Origin: Alisma plantago-aquatica | Taxonomy: Eukaryota > Streptophyta > Magnoliopsida > Alismatales > Alismataceae | NCBI GenBank assembly: GCA_963693085.1 | Contig: OY856413.1 | Coordinates: 466,855,379-466,919,378, forward strand | Direction of reading: 5' to 3' | DNA: 64,000 nucleotides | Part shown: one piece after another, positions 23,081 to 33,307 of the stretch | How the letters are laid out: each line of letters starts with the position of its first letter | Position numbering within the stretch: the first letter of the stretch is position 1 | The notes under the pieces: model-generated | What the model saw: only the letters and a program-made list of their open reading frames with translations | Told to the model about the DNA's origin: nothing | Databases searched by the model: none | Made by a program: the position numbers and the translations under genes

Positions 23081-23952
23081 TCATCATCCTGGATCATACC
23101 CTAATTACATATTTCATTTTGAAAGTGTTGAAGATTAATCACTACATGATTATCACTCATGTATGAGTTCCTCTCTCTCTCATCCTTTCTAGGATGTTAA
23201 TTATTTCAATCTTGATTAGGTTGAATCAATTTGAATAAAGGGTTAGCATAGTGTATTGAGTCATTGCTTCCATAAGCATAAAAGGTTAACCACTCAAAAG
23301 GTACTAATCATCTAAGTACTTTAGAGGTACAACCACTGGATTTAACTTGGATATATTCGATTTAACCATAAAGGGATTAATTGGTCTTTCATAGCTTTGA
23401 AACTATTAAATTTCCAAATAGTTTTGTTACTTTTGAACCTTCAAACGGTTTTGAGGTACTTGACCTCCATACGGTCTTGAGGTGCTTGAACTCCATACGG
23501 TATTGAGGTGCTTGACCTACATTCGGTCTTGAGGTGCTTGACCTCCATTCGGTCTTGAGGTGCTTGACCTCCATTCGGTCAACTCTCCCAAATGGTCAAC
23601 ATGACCAAATGGTTTTGAAGATCAAATTACCCATTCGATCTTGATCAATTTTACCCATTCGATCTTGATTGATTTTACCAATTCAGTCTAGATCACTTTT
23701 ACCCATTCGGTCTTGCTTGATTTTACCCATTCGGTCTTAATCAATTCTACCCATTCGGTCTTGATTGGTTTTACCCATTCGGTCTTGATCAATTCCATCA
23801 ATTAAGGCTTCAATCAATTCAATCGATTGGAGTTTGTAATCAGTGGATTATCCATCACTAAACCTATTACAAGTCAATCAATTAGAACCATTAGATCATC
23901 ATCCAACCATGATAACTCCTGACCTCAAACTGTCTTGAGGTCGTTTGATCTC

Positions 23953-24025
23953 AAACGGTCTTGAGACCGTTTGGTGTCAAACGGTCTTGAGACCGTTTGT
24001 TCACCAAACGATCTTGAGATCGTTT
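23953..24025. repeat. Three spaced palindromes in LTR B (right copy)
   Basis: The same three palindromes as the left LTR: two AAACGGTCTTGAGACCGTTT units (23953-23972, 23979-23998) and one AAACGATCTTGAGATCGTTT unit (24006-24025). Confidence 0.9.
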
Positions 24026-25445
24026 AGTCTCAAGAGTGAAATTGTTTGCCCAAAATGTTCATTGAGGTGTGTTCTTATGATTATGTCATCATCATCAAGC
24101 TTTGATCCTTCAAAATCTACTGCCATTCTTATGGAAATTTCATCAATTATTCAAAGGAATTTCAAGAAGAACAAAATGATCAACAAGTGATGAAGAATTG
24201 AATGTAATAATACCATATAAGGGTTCAAGTTATATAACCCACCTTCAAAGCTGAATCCAAGCTTCAACCTTCACGTCCTCAATGGTGAATGAAGCTTACT
24301 CAACTTCACAAGGCTCATCCTCAAGTCTTTGAGTGAAAAGGAATGGCTAGAGTTGAAGATTGAATGGAGAAAAGAAGAAATCAAGCATAGATTTTAGATT
24401 TCCACCATGAAATCAAGGTTGAAGATGATTAAGGAGCTTACCTACAGGTTTGAGTTCATCCTCCTATTGCTCCTAAGATCCCTTGTGCTTGGCCAAAGCA
24501 AGGAGAGAAAGAAAATATGAAAAAATCCTTTCATTTGAGTTGGAGATGAGATGTTTATAAGGGAATTTCAATGAGAGAGAAAGTGATATAAAAATCCTTT
24601 AGCTCCCAAAATTGGTGCCACATACTCCCCTCCATACCTTGAATACAAATACATCTCCCCCACCTTGTAATTCTTCTTCATTATCCATGAATTAAAAGAA
24701 AGCAAATTAAGCACCTTAACCATTATAATAATAATATCCAAAATTGAGTGGATATTACTTTTTAGTTAACTAATGTGAGTGGGCTCTCCACTCACTTAGG
24801 ATATTTCGTGGCCTTTTCAAGGAAAAAGGACGTTCACACTTATGCAAATTCAACCATCTCATTTTTGGTTGAAGGGCACTTCAATTAATATATTTATTTT
24901 TGCATTAAATTGAATTAGGGTTTCAATTATGCTTAAATCTTGATTATTTTAATATCAAGATTCTCTCTCCTCCAAAATGATTCAAATGAGACGCCCCTCT
25001 CATTTTGTTTTTTCGATATGATGTTATGAAACATTATGGACTCTCTAGAAGGGGTATTTTTCATATTGAACCCTAGGTTTTGGGTAAATTGCACATTACA
25101 CCAAAACTAGGTTTTAATGCACAAACATTGCTCAATAAGCTCTTTCTTGGTGCTCAGGCTACCACAAGACATAACTCTGCATCATTTTCATTCTTATGAT
25201 GCTTCAACACTTTAGGAACATTTTATCATTTAATATTTGCAAGTTAACCCCACAACTTGGGTAATTTGCACTTTAGTCCAACACAGGCAAAACATTGTTT
25301 CAACATTATTAAAAAAGGACTAAAATTGAAACATAAGTTCCTCTTGAGCCTTACTTAATTTTCAAGAGATAAGAGCAAGCATATAATTAGCTTTATTAAA
25401 CAAAATATCTAGGGTTAGAACATAACCCAGGTCAGGGATGTTACA

Positions 25446-25450
25446 ATTTT
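25446..25450. repeat. Element B target-site duplication, right copy (ATTTT)
   Basis: Identical to 12237-12241, across the element. Confidence 0.9.
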
Positions 25451-28400
25451 CTTGATGGACAAGTGTCCCCTTGGTGCTTCCTTATGTCGACACATCATCT
25501 CCACCTTACTTCTCTCCTCCTTGAGTATATAACCTCTTTCTTCTTCATGCAAGTATCCTTTTCGGCCCTCCTTCTTCTCCCACTTGCTTGTGGACGACCT
25601 TGGAGCTTGGTGGAGCAAATAAGGGCTGACTTTGGAGCTATGGTGGCCGAGAAACCTTGTATGTGGTGTTCTTGAGCTCAATCACCTTCCTTGTGGTGAT
25701 TCTTGGTGGTTTCTCTTCTTGGTAAGTGGTTCTACCTTCTTGATTATGTTTTTCCCTTTGGAGCCCTACCTCCCTTCTTCCTCTTTCTCGGCCATGAGAC
25801 ATGGACCATCCATGGTGCTCATCTTGAGAGAAACTCCTCATTGTAAGGGTTGTAAACTAAGTTAGACATGATAATACCCAAGGAGAGGAAGCTTTCTTAT
25901 ATTTCACCTTCCTTCTTCTTAGTTTGGCCTAGGGTTCTTCATCCCCTTTCTTTTAACTATATCATGACCTTGATGTTTTCTCCTTGTGAGGTAACCTTGT
26001 GGCTAAAAGTTTCTCTTTGGTGGAGTTCTTCTTCTCTCTTGGAGATTGAGATCTTAGAGCTTGGTACTCTACCTAAGGTGGGTTATATAGCTCTCTACTC
26101 TCTTCTATTATAGAACTTATAATCTTGCTTGCATGATGTTGTTTCTACTTCTAAAACATGATCTTAACATGATAGATGACGTTTATATAAACTAGGGTTT
26201 GAATCTTGATGGGGATCCTATGTGTTTGGCCTTATTCCCAAAACCCAAATCTTTGTACCCGATTTTGGGAAAGTTATGAGTTAGATGTTTTCCTCTTGCT
26301 TTTAGATCAATGTTTTCCATTAACATGAAAAGGTTCAAGTACCTTGATGTAGAATAGAAATTAGGTTCTATTTTGCATGTGTTGATCATGAGATATCTCT
26401 CCTACATAAGGTTCTTTCATGGTGATTTCCATGGTATATGTTTAGAGTTTCGGTGATCGCCTTAGTATAAACTTTTTCCAACAAAATGATGATAAGTTTT
26501 TGTTGATGATAATCTCCTATTTTGATATCTAAACCTGATGCTAATGTGTTAGATGAAGTCATCATGAACTAAGGTTTAAGATTTTGTAGTATTCTCAAAA
26601 ACATTTCTCTCTTTCTTAAACCTTAATTCCATGAACTCGATTTTTAAGTGATGGATAAAGTGAAGTATGTTGCATGTAACATGATTCTTTGATTTATCAC
26701 CATGCTTTGGTTTGGCCTTGTGCTTTCTTGAGGTTTTCAGTTGGTTTTATTGAGATTGAAGTTTGGTCTTCTTCCACCTAGATTGTTTCTTGAATGTGCA
26801 TGTTGAAGTTTGATTTTCAAGGTCTTGATATTCACCTTGGGTTAGCGTTTTCCATCTTGTTGATGATGGTTTCCCTTGATGTTTATACTCTATTTTGGGC
26901 TGTGGTATATTCCAGTTTTACTTAAGATTTATCCCTATTTTGAAGGTGGTTATGTGCCTTGGTGGTAGCTTGACCTTGGTGGTCTCTACATATTTGGTTT
27001 GGTCTCAGTTGACTCATCCTTGGCCTTGGTCTTTGGTCGTGATGCCTTGTGTTATTTTAGTCGAAACATATGGCTTTTGTGCCTTGGTCGTGACTCTCTT
27101 GTATAGTTATGGTTGATACATATGTGTGTGGGATGATGTTTTGGTCGAGACATGTGATGGTTTTGGTCGAGACACCTTTGAGTTGGCTTGATCAAGACTT
27201 GTGTGTGTGGGTTGATGTGTTTCAGTTGTAATATGTTTTGATATTGGTTGAGACATGCTTTGACATTATGGTCGACACCCTGATTGGTTCTTGCTTTTGC
27301 GTTGTCATCCTTGAGCTTGTCTTGATCGAAACCCTAACCCTAGTGGTTTGAGGGTCAAGAGACATGTGCTAGTGGTTCTTGTTTCGACTGTGACCACATT
27401 TGAAGGTTGAGACATGTGTGCTGCTCTTAGTTTCGGTCGTAACGCATGACCATGTCTGTTTCGGTCGAGACTCTTGATCTTGTTTGATGGTTGGTTGTGA
27501 CACACAAGGGTTTTGCGGTCACAACACATTCCTTAGTGTATGGAAGATATACATACATGTTACATGGTTGTAACACATGCATAACATAATGAGATGGTAC
27601 ACATGTAGATATAAATGATGTTTATACTTAGTGTTGTTTACATAATGCTTTATTCATGTTTAGCTAATGATGTTCTAATTCTAGTATGCTCCAAGAAAGT
27701 GGGAGATGACAAAATTATGGTTTGATGATTGATTTATGATATGGAATCCTAACCCTAATGTTGGGAAATATGATGTGTTTGCTTGTCTCATATGAAGTGG
27801 TTACCACATTATGATGTTCTCTCTCCTTCTTGTATGATTCTAGTCTTGTAGGTTGAATGAGTGCCATGGCTTGTGTATGCTATGGTGGTGATTGAATGGC
27901 ATAGGGTGATGGCTATGAGTCTTGATGAGACATGATGAGATCATATTGTTGTGATGGGTCCTATGACCTGGTGAAGGCTTAATGCCTATTGTGAGGTGAT
28001 ATCCTCTAGTGATGTGATTGAGGGATTGATATCCCACAGTGATGTGACATTGGTGATAGCCTTGTATGGTTGTGTGACATTGATGATGAACATGTGAATG
28101 GTAGTGCTACAAGTATCATGTGATAATGATGTGACAAGTTCACACCTTATACATTTTATATTTTCTGAAGTTCTTTCATAGTTATGCTTGCTAGATTGAA
28201 TTAGGGTTTTGGATGTCCACTTGTATGATAAAGCCTTAATTCACTGAATTGGGATATTAATAAAGTGAAACATTAATCATGTAGTTGCTCTATAGATCCA
28301 TTTTCAACGTCAGTACTTGCTTGATGGTGAAACGGGTTCTCCCTGAGTGGAAGCTCGGAGTCATATACTGTTGAGTATATGCATTTCATAGGATTGGCTG

Positions 28401-29548
28401 TGGTCATACCCTGATAGGAGAATAGTCGAGGATGTATCTCAATGATGTGATACAGTGTGTATATATGACATCTTTGAGGATGGCTACGATCATACCTCGA
28501 CATGAGTGTGGCTGCGGTCATAACTCAGTTCTACTAGCATCGTGACCTATATACCAAGGCGGGCTAGGCTATTTTGCATTTGGACTTTATATTTCATTAC
28601 GGAAAACTTGGACTGACCATAGGAGAGATCATAGGAATTTGAATCCTCATAGAAATTTTATGGGACTAATTTTGACTTAAGAGTGGTCAATTAGATCATG
28701 AGTGGTATACCTCACTCCTTAGGGCATAATAAAAGACATAACACATCCAAGTAGTATATTTGCTTAGGGTCAAATGAAAATAACATTGGTTGAATCATTT
28801 TCCTTGTCTTTGTACTGATTTCTTGAATTATAATATGGTAAGAGAAATCAACTATTATACATGTTATTCATATTCCTTCTTCTAGATTTGATTGTTCTAC
28901 TGCTCAGTGATAACTGCCTAGTTCATTTAATATGCATTATCTGTTGGATACATATCATTTAGCTAAATCTTCTCAAGTTGTTTAGTATTTTATCTACATG
29001 CTTAGTTAACCGTGCTTTAATAAACATTGGCAAAGAGTTATATATCTTGCTTGTATGTTTGGTCTCACTCTGTGGGTTTCCACATCTTTTAGGTGGACGT
29101 GAACATTGAGATAGAGATCATGTTGTTGAAGCTGACAACAAGAGGAGTTGTAGCTATTGGATCATGGATATGCAATTAGTGTCTAGTAATAAAGTCCTAT
29201 ATGTCATCCCTATACTCTCAGGTCTATGGGGGTGTTTCATAGATGTTGTACATTAGTTTGAGTTTTGGGTCTATACCATGGTGGTACATGCATGATTTGT
29301 ATACCTGAACAAGTTATCATTTGTAACAGGTTGTGGCTAGTTAGCCAATGAACAATGATAGGTAACAACTTTTGGCATGAATTAAATATACATGAGACAA
29401 GTTCTATGGATTTAAATATGATGCATTAAGTTTGATATACATGTATTTCATCAATTTTAATTTACCATGTTTTGTGGTAATATGGTTATTATTGAAAATT
29501 CAACACTTGTTTTTAGTAAACTCACTTTGTGTGGCAATGGGTGTAACA
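25451..29548 (+). mobile_element. Gypsy element A, 5' LTR, segment 3 of 3
   Basis: Long non-coding LTR sequence rich in GGTCGAGACA-type repeats at 26990-27540, shared with the short segment before element B. It ends GGGTGTAACA at 29548, a few bases before a tRNA-iMet primer-binding site. The three segments sum to about 4.8 kb, similar to the LTR of element B. Open frames inside it (for example 25415-25681) show no family features. Confidence 0.75.
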
Positions 29549-29553
29549 TTTGG

Positions 29554-29566
29554 TGGTATCAGAGCT
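29554..29566 (+). other. Element A primer-binding site (tRNA-iMet)
   Basis: TGGTATCAGAGCT, complementary to the initiator Met tRNA 3' end, just after the LTR end. Confidence 0.88.
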
Positions 29567-30261
29567 CTATGTTTGCTAAGTATATAGGGACACTAGGACT
29601 TAGGACTAGGATGATGTCTAAGTTGAGAACATGACATAAAACATGGTTCATACTACCTAATCTCAGTACTTGAGTACCCTGGCCAGGTATTCGACTATTG
29701 AGGAGAAGGTGAGTATGGAACTCTTAGATTGTTATCTCTCTGATTACTCTAATCAAGTAGTCATTCTGAAACAATCTAAAGAGCATAACCAATCAAGAAT
29801 CATGGTGCTAATACCTTCATCTTGCCCTAAAGAAGAAGATAACTACATCTTAACTTACTAAAACTTGAATGTATGATAATTATAAGAGAAAGATATGACA
29901 CTGTGAAACCTAAACTTGAACAGAAGTAAGATATGAAAAGTCCTTGAAGCTATAATTTCAAGGAGGTTGTAAAGCAAAATATGGATACATATGTGTTAAT
30001 AAAGTAAGTCAAGATGTAAAATCCACATATGATGAAGAGAATCCCTGAGATAAGTATGACAAGAGGAGACAAATGAGAACAATGATAAATGAATAAAGTG
30101 GAATCTGAGCTAAGCTCTGACCAACCTATGTGAGTAAGGAAGCTTTAAAATGAAAACCTTCTTTACATACGAAAGAGTTCAGAAAAGTATCCCCTGTTTA
30201 ATGAAGGAAATGTACAATATGATGGTCTATCTCTTGATGAGGGGTTGGAAGACATGATAAA
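29567..30261 (+). pseudogene. Element A internal region, 5' part (decayed gag region)
   Basis: No clear gag motif remains; the only open frame (29670-29861) is not recognisable. The last about 150 bases (30110-30261) are duplicated at 33658-33808, on the other side of the Cassandra-like array. Confidence 0.5.
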
Positions 30262-30551
30262 TGTAATGTCTTAGGATTTCAGGCCTTGGATAAAATGATC
30301 TTAAAATGAATGATTGGACTACCCATATCACCAAGGTGCACCTCCTTTACTGGAAGCCCAATACTAAAGAAATCCATAGTTAAGTGTGCTCAACTTGGAG
30401 TATTACTAGGATGAATAACCAGTCAGGAAGTTGACCCTAACTTGTGCGTGAGTGAGGACAAAGCATACAGTTAAGGCTAGTGGCGGTCTTTGGGGCCAGT
30501 CATCATTCCTAAAACTCTATTGAGCTTTGGGAAGAGGGCTCAGTCATTACA
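30262..30551 (+). repeat. Cassandra-like LTR a
   Basis: 290 bp, from TGTAATGTCTTAGG to CATTACA. The 5S-like segment (about 30357-30430) is the most diverged: box C reads ATTACTAGGATGAATAACC. A TGGTATTAGATCC primer-site derivative follows at 30554. Confidence 0.85.
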
Positions 30552-30800
30552 AATGGTATTAGATCCATAACTCCTCCAGTAGGTGGGGCCCACATGGGCC
30601 TGCGACATGTCGATCTTTGAGCCGTGTAGTCCAGACATGTTAGAAAGGGCTATCCATGTTTATGGAGCCACCCTTATACTGGTAACCATGGTTGGGAGTT
30701 GGGTGTACATGGGTCATTTGGATCAACACTGAAAGGGGTAAGATTATGAGGCCATATTGGTGATCCTTGACGAGGACTCAAGAGTCTAAGTGGGGGAGAT

Positions 30801-31091
30801 TGTAACATCCTAGGATTTTAGGCATCAGAATAAATGATCTTAAAAGGAATGATTGGACTACCCATGTCACCAAGGTGTACCTCCTTTTTAGGGATCCCAT
30901 CACTAAAGAACTTTGTTGTTAAGTGTGCTCATCCTAGAGTAGCACTAGGATGGGTGACCAATCGGGAATTTGATCCCAGCTTGTGCATGAGTGAGGACAA
31001 AGCACATAGTTAAGGTTAGTGGTGGTCTGTGGGGTTATTCATCATTCCTAAAACTCTATTAGAGCCTTGGGAAGTGGGCCTATGCATTATA
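30801..31091 (+). repeat. Cassandra-like LTR b
   Basis: 291 bp, TGTAACATCCTAGG to CATTATA. Preceded by polypurine AGTGGGGGAGAT and followed by primer site TGGTATCAGAGCCATAAC at 31094. 5S-like part about 30897-30970 with GGATGGGTGACC. Confidence 0.9.
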
Positions 31092-31296
31092 AATGGTATC
31101 AGAGCCATAACCCCTCCAGAAGGTGGGGCCCACATGGGCATGTGGCAATGCTAGTCTTGAGTTGTGTGGTATAGGAATGTTGGAAAGGGTTGTCAATGGT
31201 AATGTATCCACCCTTGCACTGGTATTCCTTGATCAAAAGCGGGGTGTCCATCGACCATTCTGGGTCTGTACTGAAATGGGGAAATATTATGAGGCC

Positions 31297-31655
31297 TAAC
31301 ATCTCAGGATTTTAGGCCTCAGATATAATGATCTTAAAAGGAATGATTGGACTACCCATGTCATCAAGGTTCACCTCCTTTTCAGGTATCCCATCACTAA
31401 AGAACTTTGTGGTTAAGTGTGCTCAGCCTAGAGCAGTACTAAGATGGGTGACCAGTCGGGAATTTGATCCTGCTTGCACATGAGTGAGGACAAAGTGCCC
31501 AATTAAGGCTAGTGATGGTTTGTGGGGGTAGTCACCATTCCTAAAACTCTGATAGAACCTTAGGCAGTGGGCCCATGCATCCTTGGTGATAGGGGTAGTC
31601 CAATCATTCCTTTTAAGATCATTTTATTTGAGGCCTAAAATCCTGGGACGTTACA
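31297..31655 (+). repeat. Cassandra-like LTR c with long terminal inverted repeats
   Basis: About 359 bp. It lacks the first two bases; the preceding internal domain has lost its polypurine end, joining GAGGCC directly to TAACATC. About 70 bases are added near its 3' end: CCTTGGTGAT ... CCTGGGACGTTACA is the inverse complement of the LTR's own first about 73 bases. Primer site TGGTATTAGAGCC at 31658. Confidence 0.88.
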
Positions 31656-31709
31656 AATGGTATTAGAGCCATAACCCCTCCAGTAGGTGGGGCCCACATG
31701 GGCCTGTGG

Positions 31710-31864
31710 TATGTCGTACTAGGTTGGGTGACCAATTGGGAAGTTAACCTTGGCTTGCGTGTGAGTGAGGACAAAGTGCGTAGTTAAGGCTAGTGGTGGT
31801 TTGTGGGACCAGTCATCATTCCTGAAACTCTACTGAGATTTGGGAAGATGGCTCGAGCATTAAA
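31710..31864 (+). repeat. Cassandra-like LTR d, 5'-truncated
   Basis: The internal domain after LTR c jumps directly into the middle of an LTR at GTACTAGGTTGGGTGACC (box C), so the first half of this LTR and most of the internal domain are missing. The 3' half and the following primer site (31867) are normal. Confidence 0.85.
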
Positions 31865-32112
31865 AATGGTATTAGAGCCATAACCCCTCTAGTAAGTGGG
31901 ACCCACATGGGCCTATGGCATGCAGTCTTTGAGCTGTGTGGTCCAGACATGTTAGAAAGGACTATCCGTATTGATGTAGCCACCCTTGCACTGGTAATCT
32001 GGTCAGGAGTTGGGTGTACATGGGCCATTTGGGTCAGCACTAAAAGGGGTAAGATTGTGAGGCCATATAGTTGAGCCTTGACAAGGACATCAAGAGTCTA
32101 AGTGGGGGAGAT

Positions 32113-32403
32113 TGTAACGTCCCAAGAATTTTGGCCTCAAAATAAATGATCTTAATAGGAATGATTGGACTAGCCATGTCACCAAGGTGCACCTACTTTT
32201 TAGGGAGACCATCACTAAAGAACTACGTGGTTAAACGTTCTCAGCCTAGAGTAGTACTAGGATGGGTGACCAGTTGGGAAGTTGATCCCAACCTGCGCAT
32301 GAGTGAGGAAAATGTGTACAGTTAAGGCTAGTGGTGGTATGTGGGGCTAGTCATCATTCCTAAAACTCTACTAGAGCCTTAGGTAGTGGGCCCATACATT
32401 GCA
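32113..32403 (+). repeat. Cassandra-like LTR e
   Basis: 291 bp, TGTAACGTCCCAAG to CATTGCA, preceded by AGTGGGGGAGAT. 5S-like part about 32205-32280. The primer site is decayed (TCGTATCAGATCC). Confidence 0.88.
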
Positions 32404-32607
32404 AATCGTATCAGATCCATAACCCCTCTAGTAGGTGGGGCCCACATGAGCATGTGGCAATGCTAGTCTTGAGCCGTGGGGTCTAGGCATGTTGGAGAGG
32501 GTTGTCAATGGTGATGTATCCACCCTTGCATTGGAATTCGTGATTAGGAGTTGTGTGTCTTTGGGCCATTCTGGGTCTGCACCAAAATGGGGAAATATTA
32601 TGAGGCC

Positions 32608-32966
32608 TAATGTCCCAAGATTTGAGGCCTCAGATATATGATCTTAAAAGGAATGATTGGACTACCCATGTCACCAAGGTGCACCTCCTTTTCAAGCATC
32701 CCATCACTAAAGAACTCTGTGATTAAGCGTGCTCATCCCAGAGTAGTACTAGGATGGGTGACCAGTCAGGAAGTTGATCCTGGATTGTGCATGAGTGAGG
32801 ACAAAACACACAATTAAGGCTAGTGCTGGTCTATGGGGCCAGTCATCATTCCTAAAACTCTACTAGTGCCTTGGGCAGTGGGCCCATGCATCCTTGGTGA
32901 TATGGGTAGTCCAATCATTCCATTTAAGATCATTTTATCTGAGGCCTAAAATCTTAGGATATTACA
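32608..32966 (+). repeat. Cassandra-like LTR f with long terminal inverted repeats
   Basis: About 359 bp with the same two oddities as LTR c: the upstream junction GAGGCC/TAATGTCC and a 3' end that is the inverse complement of its 5' end. The 5S-like part (about 32701-32775) has a box C region identical to AGTACTAGGATGGGTGACC. Confidence 0.88.
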
Positions 32967-33217
32967 AATAGTATCAGAGCCATAACCCCTCCAATATATG
33001 GAGCCCACATGGGCATGTTGCATGCCCATCTTTGAGCTGTGCGATCTAGGCATTTTAGAAAGGGCTATCCGTGTTGATGGAGCCACCCTTGTGCTAGTAA
33101 CTGTGGTTGGGAGTTGGGTGTACATGGGCCATTTGGGTTAGCACTGAAATGGGGTAAGATTATGAGGCCATATAGTTGAGCCTTGATGAGGACGTCAAGA
33201 GTCTAATAAGGGGAGAT

Positions 33218-33307
33218 TGTAACATCTTAGGATTTTAGGCCTCATATAAAATGATCTTAAAAGGAATGATTGGAATACCCATATCACCAAGGTGCACCTC
33301 TTTTTAA
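33218..33307 (+). repeat. Cassandra-like LTR g, 3'-truncated
   Basis: Starts TGTAACATCTTAGG after the polypurine AAGGGGAGAT and stops at CACCTCTTTTTAA, before the 5S-like part, where element A sequence resumes. Confidence 0.85.

Larger units (their letters stand above)
12242..25445 (-). mobile_element. Ty3/gypsy chromodomain retrotransposon B (Tekay/Del-like), 13.2 kb
   Basis: A complete but decayed LTR element in minus orientation: 3' LTR 12242-15674, internal region 15675-20507, 5' LTR 20508-25445, flanked by perfect 5 bp duplications ATTTT at 12237-12241 and 25446-25450. The LTRs run TGTARCATCC to TACGCCACA in element orientation. The primer-binding site matches initiator-Met tRNA. Gag, protease, RT, RNase H, integrase and a C-terminal chromodomain are all recognisable in that order, which defines a chromovirus; Tekay/Del is my best clade guess from the very long LTRs and chromodomain position. 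The first 100 bases of the two LTRs differ at about six positions. Confidence 0.93.
20508..25445 (-). repeat. Element B 5' LTR (4938 bp)
   Basis: Same termini as 12242-15674. It retains about 1.47 kb absent from the other LTR (about 21733-23205), including the TTAGGGTT-rich minisatellite at 22390-23080. The ~30 bp tandem repeats (about 23440-23600 and 23625-23800) and the palindrome cluster (23953-24025) are kept. Confidence 0.92.
30262..33307 (+). mobile_element. Tandem array of Cassandra-like TRIM retrotransposons with 5S rRNA-like LTRs
   Basis: Seven LTR copies, some partial, alternate with short internal domains. Each full LTR starts TGTAAC(A/G)TC, ends ATTACA or close to it, and has in its middle a segment matching plant 5S rRNA, including GTTAAGYGTGCT (box A region) and AGTACTAGGATGGGTGACC (box C region). 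Each internal domain begins TGGTATYAGAGCCATAAC (tRNA-iMet site). Where complete, it ends with the polypurine AGTGGGGGAGAT right before the next LTR. No protein is encoded. Cassandra is the known TRIM family with 5S sequence in its LTRs; the match in LTR start, primer site and 5S content is strong. A tandem array of this length is unusual. Confidence 0.88.

Noticed and set aside
30301..33300. CRISPR-like regularly spaced repeats
   Set aside because: The repeats are about 290 bp LTRs with retrotransposon primer sites, in a plant genome.
30262..33307. 5S rRNA genes
   Set aside because: The 5S-like text covers only part of the gene, lies inside LTRs, is diverged outside the internal promoter, and lacks a full 120 bp unit with a T-run terminator.
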